The notes under the pieces: generated by a model
Seen by the model: only the letters and a program-made list of their open reading frames with translations
What the model was told of the DNA's origin: nothing
Database searches by the model: none
Shown: in pieces, positions 46,563 through 57,198 of the stretch
Numbering within the stretch: the stretch's first letter is position 1
Layout of the letters: each line of letters begins with the position of its first letter
Position numbers and translations under genes: made by a program
Assembly (NCBI GenBank): GCA_958299035.1
Contig: CATQJL010000316.1
Coordinates: forward strand, 5,420,674 to 5,484,673
DNA length: 64,000 nt
Direction of reading: 5' to 3'
Source of the DNA: Cylicocyclus nassatus
Lineage: Eukaryota > Nematoda > Chromadorea > Rhabditida > Strongylidae

Positions 46563-46918
46563 AGGCAGCGTCCAGGCAAGTCTGGACCTATGGGGATTTT
46601 ACATGGAAAGTATTTTGGGGCCCTAACTAAGCCACTACCCAACCGGCAGCTCAAGTAATGCTCTAACACCTGAGATATTCTGCTCGAAACCGGACCCCGC
46701 GACCGTGTTTCGCATGGATTCATGGCGCAAAGCGTGGATCCTGGCGCGAAACTGCCATGAATCCATGCGAATACGTTCGCGGGGGGTCTGTTTCGAGGGG
46801 AATATCTCAGCCATTGGAGCACTACCTGAGCTGCTGCTTCGGCAGTGCCTTAGTCACGGCCCCAAAAGTACTTTCCATGTAAAAGCCCCATAGGTCCAGA
46901 TCTGCCTGGAAGCTGCCT
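46563..46918. mobile_element. TTAA-flanked foldback MITE, 356 bp
   Basis: TTAA lies at 46559-46562 and 46919-46922. The inverted arms start AGGCAGC(G/T)TCCAGGCA and include CTGGACCTATGGGG and TTTTACATGGAAAGTA. A TTAA target suggests a piggyBac-type transposase, though the end sequence is not diagnostic. Confidence 0.75.
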
Positions 46919-46939
46919 TTAATTAGGGCTAATTACAGT

Positions 46940-47224
46940 ATGCCGCGATCGGGGGGCTCCGGCGCACAAAATCGGGGGGCTCCGGAGCAGAAAATGGGAG
47001 GTATCCGGAGCAGAAAATGGGGGATATCCGGAGCAGAAAATGGGGGGTATCCGGAGCAGAAGATGGGAGGTCTCCGGAGCAGAAAATGGGAGGTATCCGC
47101 CGGAGAAATGGGAGGTCTCCGCCGGACAAATGGGAGGGCTCCGCCGGACAAATGGGAGAACCACCGCTGGGGATACGCCGCGACCCTGCCACTTCTCCGG
47201 CGGAGGGGTCCCATCCATTGTCTG
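46940..47224. repeat. 23-bp minisatellite array 2 with hAT-like end motif
   Basis: The same 23-bp unit as array 1 and in the same orientation, ending in the inverse of CAGACAATGGATGGGACCCC at 47224. It lies right of the CTR9 exons. Confidence 0.85.
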
Positions 47225-47231
47225 AGTATGA

Positions 47232-48011
47232 ATATTGAATTCTCTAATATCCGATACTCAATGAACTTCCGATGGTCAATGTGCATCAAGCTTTCGAATA
47301 TTTAGTGCTCATCGAGTATTCGAATACTCGATAAACATCAAATAATCGGATTAATGACCAGAAAGTACGACTATCGAATAGTATCCGAAAGCTGAGATTT
47401 TTGAATCCCTATTGAATATATTCAATCTGAATTTTTATTTATTTATATAATGGAATGGTCATTCGATTCGATTCAAAGTATAATGGGATGCTCGCCAAAA
47501 CATGACGATTCTTCCTAGTAAGCACACCAGCGGCTTAGATCCTGCGGTCGTCTCGCTCAAGCATTCCACAAAGTCTTCTCCTTTATGCATTTTCATGCAT
47601 GAGCAAAGTGAGGGCTACCAATCCTGGTGGCTGAACTTTGAGTTAGCTAGGAGTTGTTATTCAGACAGTGTCTACTAATCAATAATGGCATAATCTCGTT
47701 ATCTGCATCGTCCGGCAACTGCATTCGTCACTTACTTGCTCAGATGCTTAGTCAGAGGTATATTTTTCTTTGTTTCACATATCTTCAAATTGCATGCTGG
47801 CCCCAGCTTAAAGATTTCTATGCGCTCTGTGCCTCGTTTCAAACATCCATGATCTTCCAACCTGTCGTCGACGGCTACTTCCACGAGTAACAGATGCAAA
47901 AATCGTGTCTAGCTGGTTTTACAGCTGGTCATCCTCACGTACACAAATGTCCACCTCGTTAAAGGTCTTTCTCGGGGACGTTGCTTTGCGAGAAATCCAC
48001 TCCGATATTCT
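47232..48011. other. No recognised gene; TTCGAATA-rich tract at left
   Basis: 47232-47400 holds TCGAATA/ATCGAG repeats resembling 37215-37420. The remainder has no recognisable feature. Confidence 0.4.
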
Positions 48012-48237
48012 TATAGCCGCATGCATGAACATCCCCGCGGGGAGGGGATCGCAGCCTTACGAAAAGCTTCTATTTTGAAGGCCTAAATGTCTGGATTTTA
48101 CGTTGTCAACCTACTCGTAAGTATTTTTATCATCATTCAATATAAATACATTGGACAACAGCGAGAAGCTGTATAAGCCGCATTTTCCAGCTTTGTGTGA
48201 TCCTTGATAATCCCGGCGCTTTCTTTAGAGTCATTTA

Positions 48238-48438
48238 CCCTATTTTCAGGTGTATAAGCCGCACCCTTTTCGCTCTAAAGGCGAACAGGCCAAAAAACTG
48301 ACTGTCATCATGGAGTGCGTTAAGTGAGAGCAGTATGCGACAACGCGACCGCTTCGCGAGACACATGCGCGGCGGCACTCCTGCGGTATGCTCGCGTTTA
48401 GAGCAAAAAGGGTGCGGCTTATACACCTGAAAATAGGG
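48238..48438. mobile_element. Nested TA-flanked MITE, 201 bp
   Basis: The ends CCCTATTTTCAGGTGTATAA are inverted at both sides, with TA at 48236-48237 and 48439-48440; Tc1/mariner-type target. The arms extend through GCCGCACCCTTTT. Confidence 0.9.
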
Positions 48439-48644
48439 TATTTTGTGAATTTAAGGGAAAGCTCACAAAGTTGTGATCATCCAGCCCAACAGTGCTTAGC
48501 ATGTTGCTGATAAATTCAAGTGATGTATGGATTTATGAAATTTGCGTCAGTCTTCAGCCACAAGTCGGTTGGGGATTACAAAAAAATTCAGTTTACAAAA
48601 ATTCATTTGTTCTCATCAGCGGCATAGATAGCATTGTTGTGTTA

Positions 48645-48874
48645 GGCCTCGGGCATACCTCACGCGATTTCAGTCGCGACGCGATTTGGCAATACTCCAA
48701 ATGTTCATAACTCATCGTACGTGGTTTCTGAATGTACGGAAGATGGGGCATTTTATCAACCTACGAAAGTTATACATGCTGTACATTTGTGGTCTACCAG
48801 TATTGAATTTGAAAACATCTGGCAAATTGCCAGATCGCGTGGTGACTGAAACCGCGTGAGATATGTCCCTTGCC
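48645..48874. mobile_element. Nested PIF/Harbinger-type MITE, 230 bp
   Basis: TTA lies at 48642-48644 and 48875-48877. The ends GGCCTCGGGCATACCTCACG and inverted GGCAAGGGACATATCTCACG continue into TTTCAGTC and ACGCGAT. A 3-bp TTA target and GG-initial ends are typical of Harbinger. Confidence 0.88.
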
Positions 48875-49040
48875 TTAGATAATCAGTATAACTTTGGAAG
48901 GCTTTCGTTAACTTCAAAGGAAGAAAAATGACTTTGTAGAAAAGCGGCGGGGATCATCAGGGGATCATACAAACGTTGAACTTTTTGCTGGTGTTTGATG
49001 TGTTCGTAGTACGGATAGTAGGAGTACTTGCGGACAATTA

Positions 49041-49561
49041 AGGGCCGCGCATACCCGTCGCGAGGCAATCGTCGCGATTTGTAACCGCTGGGAACTAGCA
49101 CGAAAACGCGCGACGGCTCGCTAATCACTGGATGTGGAGCAGACCTCTGAGCTATTTGTGCATTCTTACACCACACTAAGTTTTGTTGTCAGTTTGTGAT
49201 GTCGTTAACAAATAACAAAGAAATGACTAGAGAAAACCAATACATTCGGTAAATATTGGACTCATTCGCACTTCTTATGCAAAAAAACTAGCTTCAAAAA
49301 GTAAAAGACCATCATAAAATCTTCCGGAAAGAAATCCTAATCCAATGGATGCGTTGCGCGCGCATTCAAAATGAGCGATGTGAATTCGCTGAGATGAGCG
49401 TCGATCGCGGCGATTTCGCTAGGATGGGCCTAGCAAAAACGGTCAGCAGTGCATCTCGCCGAACAGCTAGCACGTATTAACGAGGATGCTACGCACGTGT
49501 AACACATGTCCTTTAGCAGAACTCGCGACGCGATGGATCACTGCCCGGTATGCCCGGGCCT
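49041..49561. mobile_element. Nested PIF/Harbinger-type MITE, 521 bp
   Basis: TTA lies at 49038-49040 and 49562-49564. The ends AGGGCCGCGCATACC and inverted AGGCCCGGGCATACC are related to those of the 230-bp element next door. Confidence 0.85.
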
Positions 49562-49599
49562 TTAGACAGCCTGAACAGATATTTGGAGCTTCAGAATAT

Positions 49600-50775
49600 A
49601 AAGCTTTCTTTTGAGCTGCGGTCCCCTCCCCAGGATGGATGTCAATGCATGTGGCCCCTAGGGTCCATCTGTCGTCTATTCTTCTGATAATGTGACCGGC
49701 CCATCGCTTCACTTTCGCAACGTAATCCGCTAGTTCACGAAGGCGGGACATTATTCGCATTAAATCTGTGAAGTCCGGCAAGATTTTGTTTGTATCGGTA
49801 ATCTTCGGAGGCTGCGCTCAATCGTTCTATGGGTCGTTCGTAGAGCTTTTCATTTGGCTATAGTATCGAAGCAGCTCTCAACCTCGTAACAGAGCGCAGG
49901 GAGAACGTTCGAGTCGAACAAGTGGGCACGAAGCTCCGAGTCTGTCAGCTAGTGTTGGTGGTTTACTTCAAAGGCCCGAAGGTGATATAAGCAGTTTTTC
50001 TTTTCCTGTTTGGCTCTTCCCTCGCATCGTTCTCCATATTCATCGGAGGTCTAAGCTACGCGTAAAAAGACATTTTCACATAATATGTCAATTCCACTAC
50101 CTCATCTTCGCAAAAAGCGTTTTCCATGACCTAAGACTTCGTCCAATCCGCAATTCGATCTTCTTTCCTACTTCGTTTGGTTCATTCAGCATCGTCTCTG
50201 CTTCGGTGATACTGTTCAAAAAGAGAACGATGTCGTCTGCAAAACGATGATTTGAAAGGAATCTCCTGTCAACTTGATGCCTCTCTCGTCCCGTGCACTA
50301 GCTTCATCGCCCACTGCGAGGGCGCAACGAACACCCTAACGAGTCGTGTCGTTATGTCGGACAATTTTCTAATAGGAAGAAATAGGGGGACAAATTGAAT
50401 AGTCGCAACGTCGTTGTACAGTTATGCAGTCGGCTAGTGTCACGTAAGCTGGGTCCACGCCTTGGTCGACTAACCCCGACAAAGGGCGTTGGTCTCAACG
50501 CCGTCAAAGGCTTTCTCGGGACCACGAAGATTGGGACGAAAAGCGGCAGTGGTACTCCCGGCGGACTTCTAGGATTCTCGCCACCTTCTTGATGTAATGC
50601 ATGCAGCTGGATCCTTTGCTAAGTTGTTTCTGGGGCTAAGTTTCATTTAGTGTCCTTAACCTGCAAGCGAGGATGATCTTTGTGAAATTGTACAGCACAC
50701 TCAGCAAGCATATTGAACGGTAATTCCGAAGACCCTCCCGTTTGGCTTTCTTGAAGAGAAGGACGGTTTTTGAGC
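49600..50775 (-). pseudogene. Decayed non-LTR reverse transcriptase
   Basis: Minus-strand sequence shows the RT order with frameshifts and stops: TVLLFKKAKREGLRNYRSIC near 50760-50700, then LYNFTKIILACRLRTL, LVDQGVDPAYV, ADDIVLFLNS near 50240, and AKVKRWAGHIIRRIDDRWT near 49720-49670. It belongs to a different LINE lineage from the element at 40-43 kb. The endonuclease is not seen. Confidence 0.82.
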
Positions 50776-51164
50776 TATTTATCAATCGAAAACCCCTTCA
50801 TTCTGAGATAAAATGTTAGATGCAATGAATCTTGCGTGAAGCTGTTTTCCGGCACGCAGAAGCTCCTTGGAAAAATGATCTGGTTTCGTAGTCGGACGTC
50901 CTCATAGTCTGGATGGCAGTGCACATTTTGAAATAAATAAAGGATAAATTCGGAAAGGAAAGGAAAGAAAAGGACTCGCCGTTTTAATTCCCTTTGTGGG
51001 CATGTGCCAGATGCACAGTACTTCATATTCAAGAGGCAACAGTTTGCGTACGGGCCTTTTAATGCTTGCGGACCAGCCGAGTACCAAAAAAGTGCTTTTA
51101 TTCTCCCAGAATTACTCTGGAAAGTTTACCGTTTCTGAAGGGTAGAAAGCTTTGTTGGCCCAGG

Positions 51165-51222
51165 GGCGAGATCGAACCTGCGTTCAAGCTGGTCATAACG
51201 GCGCTAAAACCACCATGCCACC
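51165..51222 (-). repeat. tRNA-like sequence (SINE or LINE head)
   Basis: The minus strand has TGGCATGGTGG (A-box-like, 51220-51210) and GGTTCGATCTC (B-box-like, 51178-51168) at tRNA spacing. It lies upstream, on the same strand, of the decayed LINE. 50780-51150 between them holds nothing I recognise. Confidence 0.55.
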
Positions 51223-51908
51223 CGTTTCCCTGAGCACTTGTATGGCATTATTCATGGTTATTTCTCCCGTGGGAACAACGAGCATCGGTTTGGATGTTGA
51301 TGGGCAGAAGAGGTTTGGTGTAAGATTCTCGATAGATCCCATCTTTAATCGGGAGGAAGTGAGGTTCCCATCTTTGTACAAGAATGCTGCCAGCGGCACG
51401 TGATATTCGCAGAGTTCCCTTCGTCACTTCTTAAGACTTCATTCTTAAAAATAATATCTTTGAAATTCGTAAGTGCATTCTCTGCGAACAGTTTCGACAC
51501 GCCTGCATCAACTTATTCAGACTGTGCGTCTGTGCTTTCGAGATCTGCGTGCGACGGATTAGTAATATCTATAAAGTCGCCAACAATAGCGATTTTTCCG
51601 AATTGCGTAGGGGTGATCAGCGCAATACATCGCTTTTGCTCTGTACACCCTTGTCTGCACTTGCACGTTTTTGCAGTATTACCGATTTTATCGCTACGGA
51701 AATTCGCAGGAAGTGAAATAGACTCAAGTCTCAAAGGTAGTTCTATTTATTTGAGGAAACGGAATCGAGAAGGCTCAAATAAAGCAATGATGCATCATCA
51801 AACAACGACGGTCCCAATTCATTCAATTACACCATCGCAAGCGTGCCTTCTCTAACTTTACAGTACGGTACAGCGCGCGAGGAATTGGCAGCTGGTAGGA
51901 CTCCTGTC

Positions 51909-51992
51909 CATAGGTGCGATAGGGCGAGCCGGACTCTCCCCAGGTGAAGGGGGTCTCGGCTGTTCCCGACCTTCCAGGGTGAAGGGGGTAAG
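51909..51992 (+). mobile_element. hAT terminal sequence beside transposase remnant
   Basis: CATAGGTGCGATAGGGCGAG resembles the end of the 18712-20218 element (CAGAGGTGCGATGGGGGGAG) and has similar subterminal GTGAAGGGGGT repeats. The opposite terminus was not found. Confidence 0.7.
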
Positions 51993-52109
51993 TGAAAAGG
52001 TAAAAAAGCGTGGTATGAAGAGCCTTATTTAGGCACATTGAAAAAAATGAAAATTTTTGAAAGAAATTAAAAAATTAAAAAAAATTGACTTTGTGAAGAT
52101 CTGTGCTCC

Positions 52110-53338
52110 TGTTTCATTTCATCAACAAAAAACGAAAGCAATAAGGTTTATCCCAAAAGATGTACAAGTTAGAAACAACTTCAATTCCTGCACATTATCA
52201 TCAACAATATCACTATCGCTAACGTCAGAGGCAACAAGCTCGCTTCCTGAAAAGTCTTCTTCTTCCTCCAAAAGGTGATCGGAGTAGAAGTAGAACTGCA
52301 TGCCAAAGCGTTCTGAGTCGAAAATGGATTCGAAACTTTCTTCTTCTTCTAAGCGCTTTTGTAATTTTTTTCCTGGCCCTCTGGTAGCACCAGGAAAGTC
52401 AGCAGGTAGGTGACCAGTTTTTTCATACCATCTTTGAGGATATTTTAAAAAGTCATACGGTAACAGCCTGTCTGGACCACTTATACCAATTCAAATGAAG
52501 TTTTTAGATAACAATATGTTTAGTAGAAGGTACAAATCTTAAGTAATTGCTTAGATGCTCCATCGTTGTACGACTTCTGCGTTGTGTTCTGATAACAGAG
52601 TAGATAGATAATTGCTTTCTCCACCTCTGCCGTGCTAGTCGGAATGGAAACTAGCTTTGCTAGTAAGTCCATTAGATTTTTGCGGTCAGTAATGGGAAAA
52701 GAGCCAGATCGCATATGCTTTCGCAACACGGGAAGGAAATATTGCATACTCTTGGCCTTGTCGAACTCTGGCTTCACCTCCTCTGACATACGTCCTGTCA
52801 GCTGATAAGAAAGCTGCTCAACTTCTTCTTTAACAGCATCTGCAGAATAGCCCGAAAAAAATAGATACTATGCTGCGCGTTGGTTTTTTTTTCAATATCA
52901 TAGGTCATAATGTCACAAGGCGAATAAGTTCCAAAAGCACAAAGCACAGAATTGGGTTCGCACTCCAGTCGGGATCTAAGAGCAGTAGCTATGCTTTGTA
53001 CTAACACCTTCCTTTTGTTCCACCTTCCTCATGTTTCTGAATTTAGCAGTCTTGAAATCTTCAGCAACCTGAAGATCAGCAATGGACTTCCTGGACATTT
53101 CCTCATTAAAACTAGGCAATCTGTTTGGATTCCTTATGTAAGAAATCAGAGAGTTTCGCTCAATTGTCAACTCTGTATCAATGTCGACAACATTTTCGTC
53201 GGCGTAAGATTTTCCTTCCGCCTCGCTGTTGAACTGGAACACATGCGATTCATCTGCGATTTTGTAAAGTATTCTGCCTGCCGTTTCCTCTTTAAACTGC
53301 CAACCTTTCCAAAACATTGAGGGATATTTTAATAACAT
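52110..53338 (-). pseudogene. hAT-family transposase, C-terminal part, frameshifted
   Basis: Three minus-strand frames succeed one another: 53338-52976 (120 codons), 53007-52798 and 52789-52520. The last contains LLAKLVSIPTSTAEVEKAI, resembling the hAT C-terminal dimerisation domain (the 'sIPxSsAxvER' motif), followed by YNDGASKQLLKI. A further acidic frame reads on to about 52110. Hence at least two frameshifts. hAT transposases cut and paste elements and make 8-bp duplications. A hAT-like terminus lies at 51909. Not functional as it stands. Confidence 0.7.
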
Positions 53339-53715
53339 GTTATTCTTCTGAATGTCCTAAAGTTTTTGATTCATTAAAACCAACCATTCTCTACAAATTA
53401 GGTAAGGTGAGTCTAGAGCGTTTTTACGAAAGTGATTTTCTTCAGCACTAGGTTTACAGAGTAAAGATTTCAAAAATGGGCGGGTTTTTGTATGAAGGTG
53501 TGGAAATTCACCAATCTCCCGTAGTTTTTTGAGTGTGTGCTAATAATGATGGCATAAATGTCAATCAAAAGCGCTTTTTTTACCAAAAAAACATAAACAT
53601 ATAAGAACGATAAGCACCCTTAAATAGACGCGTTCGCTCGGGTTCCCGTTAGTGCTGATAACGATGTCAATCCACAGCACATTTTTTACTATTAACTTGC
53701 TCCACCTCGCTCTTA

Positions 53716-54389
53716 TTAAATCATCCCGAAATTTTTTGCGCACGATTTTCAAAAATTCATAACTTCTTTATGTGAAAGGGTAAGTCATGCTTTCTATAAT
53801 GACATTTCAGCCACTTAGTAATGGTCATCGCTGCATAGATAGGAGCGATAGAAGAAAAATAATCAAAATTTGAGTTTTCTGTGTAGGGTCATAAAAATCG
53901 GAGACTTACAACAAAAATCGGAGCAGTCAGTATTGTAGATTCTTTCACCAGCTCTTTTTAACAGTGCAAAGTTTGCGCCGATTGAGCGTTTCTATGGAAA
54001 GTTATGATTTCCCTGAAAAATGCTAAAATAAACCAAATTCGCCCTTTTGTATTGCTTGCTCGAATCATAACTTTTCATAGCGACCCTCAATTAGCGCATA
54101 CTTTGCACTGTTAGAAAGAGCTGGTGAAGGAACCTGCAATACTAACTGCTCCGATTTTTGTTGCAAGTCTCCGATTTTTCATGACCCTACACAAAAAATT
54201 CAAATGTTGACTAATTTTCTTCTATCGCTCCTATCTATGTAACAGATGACCATTAGTAAGCAGGTAAGATGTCATTATAAAAAACATGACTTACGATTTC
54301 ATACGAAAATAGAAGCAGTCAAATCGGTTGGAAAAATCAGAAGTTATGAATTTTTGAAAATCGTGCGCAAAAACTTTCGGGACGACCTA
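53716..54389. mobile_element. mariner-type foldback MITE, independent copy
   Basis: Left end TTAAATCATCCCGAAATTTT after TA (53714-53715); right end inversely TAGGTCGTCCCGAAAGTTTT before TA (54390-54391). Both arms carry CACCAGCTCTTT/GAGCTGGTGAAGG. Same family as 24659-25361, at an unrelated site. Confidence 0.85.
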
Positions 54390-54399
54390 TACAATGTGT

Positions 54400-55400
54400 T
54401 AGCTTTTATCGGTCACCGGAGCAAGTGCTTTTTAAAGCCGGGAAGCAAAGATACCCTAACATGCTGTACACCACTCGAAAGCTGAAATCATGGAGAATCT
54501 AAGAAAACCATTGACTTTTTTCTAGGTCTTCTGTGCCGCGAGATATGAGGGATTTTATGTACTCCAAAAACCAACTGCTTTTTTGTCCTCACTTCCTGCT
54601 CTCAATGCTACGAGAAAGTCGACGGTCTACGTTTGTTAATGAAGACTTGCTCTATCAACCAGATAGATAATTAGCGGTGATTAGGTCTTCGTTTGGCAGA
54701 AATCTGGGCCGGTAGTAATCTGGTCGAAACTCCGAGTTTAAAGCTGTGCGTTAACTCAGAGTTAACTCTGAGTTTCATTATGAAACTCCGATACTGCGAG
54801 TTTATCCATGTTTTCATCGTTCTCGGTTTATTTCATGCCGTGTCAATGATGTGCCATTTACTAAAACCCAAAAATCTACTTTTCTAGAATCTCATTTTGG
54901 AAGTTTGGACGAGTTTTCGGTGTTAGTCCATCCCGTCCATTATGCAACAAGGAATAATATAGTATGCAACAGGGATACACTTATACAGTACGCATCTAAA
55001 GCGCTTTGCCATGTCGGGGGCGTAAAGCGTAATCGCCTGGGTGGGCGGGGCTGATGGAGGGGGCGGGATGTGCTAGGATACCCGTATATTGCGGGTCCCC
55101 TTTTCTCTCTTGAAGATATAGATAGGGGACCGGACTGTACAGTCATTTTTACGTAAAAAAGAGATTTCGAAAATCCAGCTTTCATCAAGATTTTACTTTT
55201 TGGCGTCACTTGAATAATCATAAGAATTCAACTGCACTATCGGTAACACTATCGGTGTCAAATTGTAACCTTGGAAATGATTTTCCGTCGGGAACTTTGA
55301 AGAGCGCTGTCCACGTGATTTCGAACTTGCGCGTCTCGTTCCGTTCCGAAATTCCACGTTCTTTTCTCGGTCTCTCCGTTTCCCGTCACTTTTCACGCTC
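54400..55400. other. Intergenic, upstream of nuclear receptor exon
   Basis: No ORF with recognisable motif. A GC-rich patch (about 55012-55068) precedes the gene. Promoter elements are not obvious. Confidence 0.4.
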
Positions 55401-55562
55401 CATCACGCTATCACACCATCTCCTTTCGTGTCATCCATCCAAGCGCTCGCATTCCGGCCGAATCCAAAATCAAAGGTCTACGAGAGCAATAAATTTCCTT
55501 GCAGTTCGCATCCCATTCGCACTGCGTGTCCCCTTCCAGTGTTTATAGTCTCGGCTTTCCAG

Positions 55563-55820
55563 ATGTTCAACACCCTGGCGTCTCTCGACCATTCGGACGT
55601 CTTCGATGGTGTGGCGTCGACTGCGCTCGACGAGCTGATTCGCAACTCGGCCGCCGCGCTCAGCGGCCACAGCGGTCTTTCGGGTATCCAACCTATGACC
55701 GGCCTAAACGGCACACAATTCGCGCAATCGAACAGCTTGGTGAACTCGCAGGACGCGCCCAGTCGAGGACGCAAGAAGAACTCGAGTATGAACCTCGTCT
55801 GCGTCGTTTGCGGCGATCAG
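55563..55820 (+). CDS. Nuclear hormone receptor, first coding exon (NR2-like)
   Basis: 86 codons from ATG at 55563 to a CAG|GTACGG donor (phase 0). The first 75 residues are a Ser/Ala/Gly-rich A/B region (MFNTLASLDHSDVFDG...); a basic RGRKK precedes MNLVCVVCGDQ, which is the start of the first zinc finger of the receptor DNA-binding domain (CxxCGD). The product would be a nuclear DNA-binding transcription factor. CVVCGD is frequent in the NR2C/NR2F groups but does not fix the subtype. The ATG directly follows CTTTCCAG, a splice-acceptor-like sequence that may be a trans-splice site. The frame is open further upstream without a convincing start. The remainder is lost in or beyond the gap. Confidence 0.85.
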
Positions 55821-55939
55821 GTACGGTAGTTGCAGTTTGAGTTATTACGCTACTGTAATCCTCTTTGAGCAACCATCTTATTTAATTGCACCATTTTTTG
55901 GTTTTCTCTGGCATTTGCGAATTCAAGCGGTATCATCGA

Positions 55940-55964
55940 GTACTCTGCGTTGATACCACTGCTT
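55940..55964 (-). other. SMART-type oligonucleotide at gap edge
   Basis: The same 25-base adapter sequence as at 31944, directly abutting Ns. Confidence 0.97.
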
Positions 55965-56464
55965 NNNNNNNNNNNNNNNNNNNNNNNNNNNNNNNNNNNN
56001 NNNNNNNNNNNNNNNNNNNNNNNNNNNNNNNNNNNNNNNNNNNNNNNNNNNNNNNNNNNNNNNNNNNNNNNNNNNNNNNNNNNNNNNNNNNNNNNNNNNN
56101 NNNNNNNNNNNNNNNNNNNNNNNNNNNNNNNNNNNNNNNNNNNNNNNNNNNNNNNNNNNNNNNNNNNNNNNNNNNNNNNNNNNNNNNNNNNNNNNNNNNN
56201 NNNNNNNNNNNNNNNNNNNNNNNNNNNNNNNNNNNNNNNNNNNNNNNNNNNNNNNNNNNNNNNNNNNNNNNNNNNNNNNNNNNNNNNNNNNNNNNNNNNN
56301 NNNNNNNNNNNNNNNNNNNNNNNNNNNNNNNNNNNNNNNNNNNNNNNNNNNNNNNNNNNNNNNNNNNNNNNNNNNNNNNNNNNNNNNNNNNNNNNNNNNN
56401 NNNNNNNNNNNNNNNNNNNNNNNNNNNNNNNNNNNNNNNNNNNNNNNNNNNNNNNNNNNNNNNN
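55965..56464. other. Assembly gap, 500 N
   Basis: Exactly 500 Ns. It separates the receptor's first exon from unrelated repeat sequence. Confidence 0.99.
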
Positions 56465-57198
56465 CACGAAAACTGATCTCATTTGCTGCCAAGGCAAATT
56501 TTTCACATCAAAACTTGGGGAATGGGCATAGTGGTCGCGACTTCGTCGCTGCCCCTGTAACAAACATGCCTCAAAGAATAAGCCTGTTTCTGCGAATCAA
56601 AAAGTATCAATTTGGTGTTTTCCATTTTTTGGTCATTTTGCCTAATGTTCATTCAAAGTTTTTTGGATTTTTCTGCTCAGAATAGCCGTTTTCGAGGAAA
56701 TCAAAGACCAGCGAGCTCTCTTCCTTTCCCCCTTCTGGCTCGCCCGGGTTCCCTAACGGATTCATCCGTCACGGGTTAAGTGTCAGCCAAGCCCTGGTAG
56801 CTTATTTATGCGTTCGAGTAGGGGAACAGGATTTGGTAGAGTAGCACTCACCCTTTGGAGAAGGGGAACGACCTGCAAATTCCAACAAAGAACTACATGA
56901 TAACACCAATCTATGACAGATTCCATACTTTCTTTCTATGTTTTTGGCACACCCATGTGAGTTAAATAAATTGATAAATAATCAAATAAGTCTTCTTGTT
57001 AGATGTCGAATATTCTCCCCCCTCTTCCTTTCAGCAGAATCTGAAGCACTCATTTTGCCCCCGTCAGGATAAACTATCAAGGGAAAAGAAGTTACTTTTC
57101 TTGCATGCGATGGTAGAGTTCAACCGATAGCTGCATCTTTACTTCCATCACATATTATACAATATTATACAATACTAAATTGAACGCGACAGAATACT
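56465..57198 (+). repeat. Dispersed repeat or paralogous locus, copy 2
   Basis: Matches the minus strand of 13540-12425 with about 400 bp missing. A conserved short frame (YQFGVFHFLVILPNVHSK here, YQIGVFHLLVILPNVHSK there) is interrupted by stops in this copy. Its far end is cut by an LTR at 57199. Confidence 0.75.

Larger units (their letters stand above)
48012..49660. mobile_element. Foldback MITE of family F, copy 2, with three nested insertions
   Basis: Inverted ends contain GCATGCATGAACATCCCCGC then GGGGAGGGGATCGCAG, matching the copy at 33420. Insertions at 48238, 48645 and 49041 interrupt it; sibling copy 1 supplies the uninterrupted sequence at each place. Confidence 0.85.

Noticed and set aside
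43502..47224. A single 3.7-kb hAT element carrying CTR9 between CAGACAAT ends
   Set aside because: The outer flanks (ATGCTACT and AGTATGAA) are not a duplication and the arrays are not inverted relative to each other; kept only as an open question.
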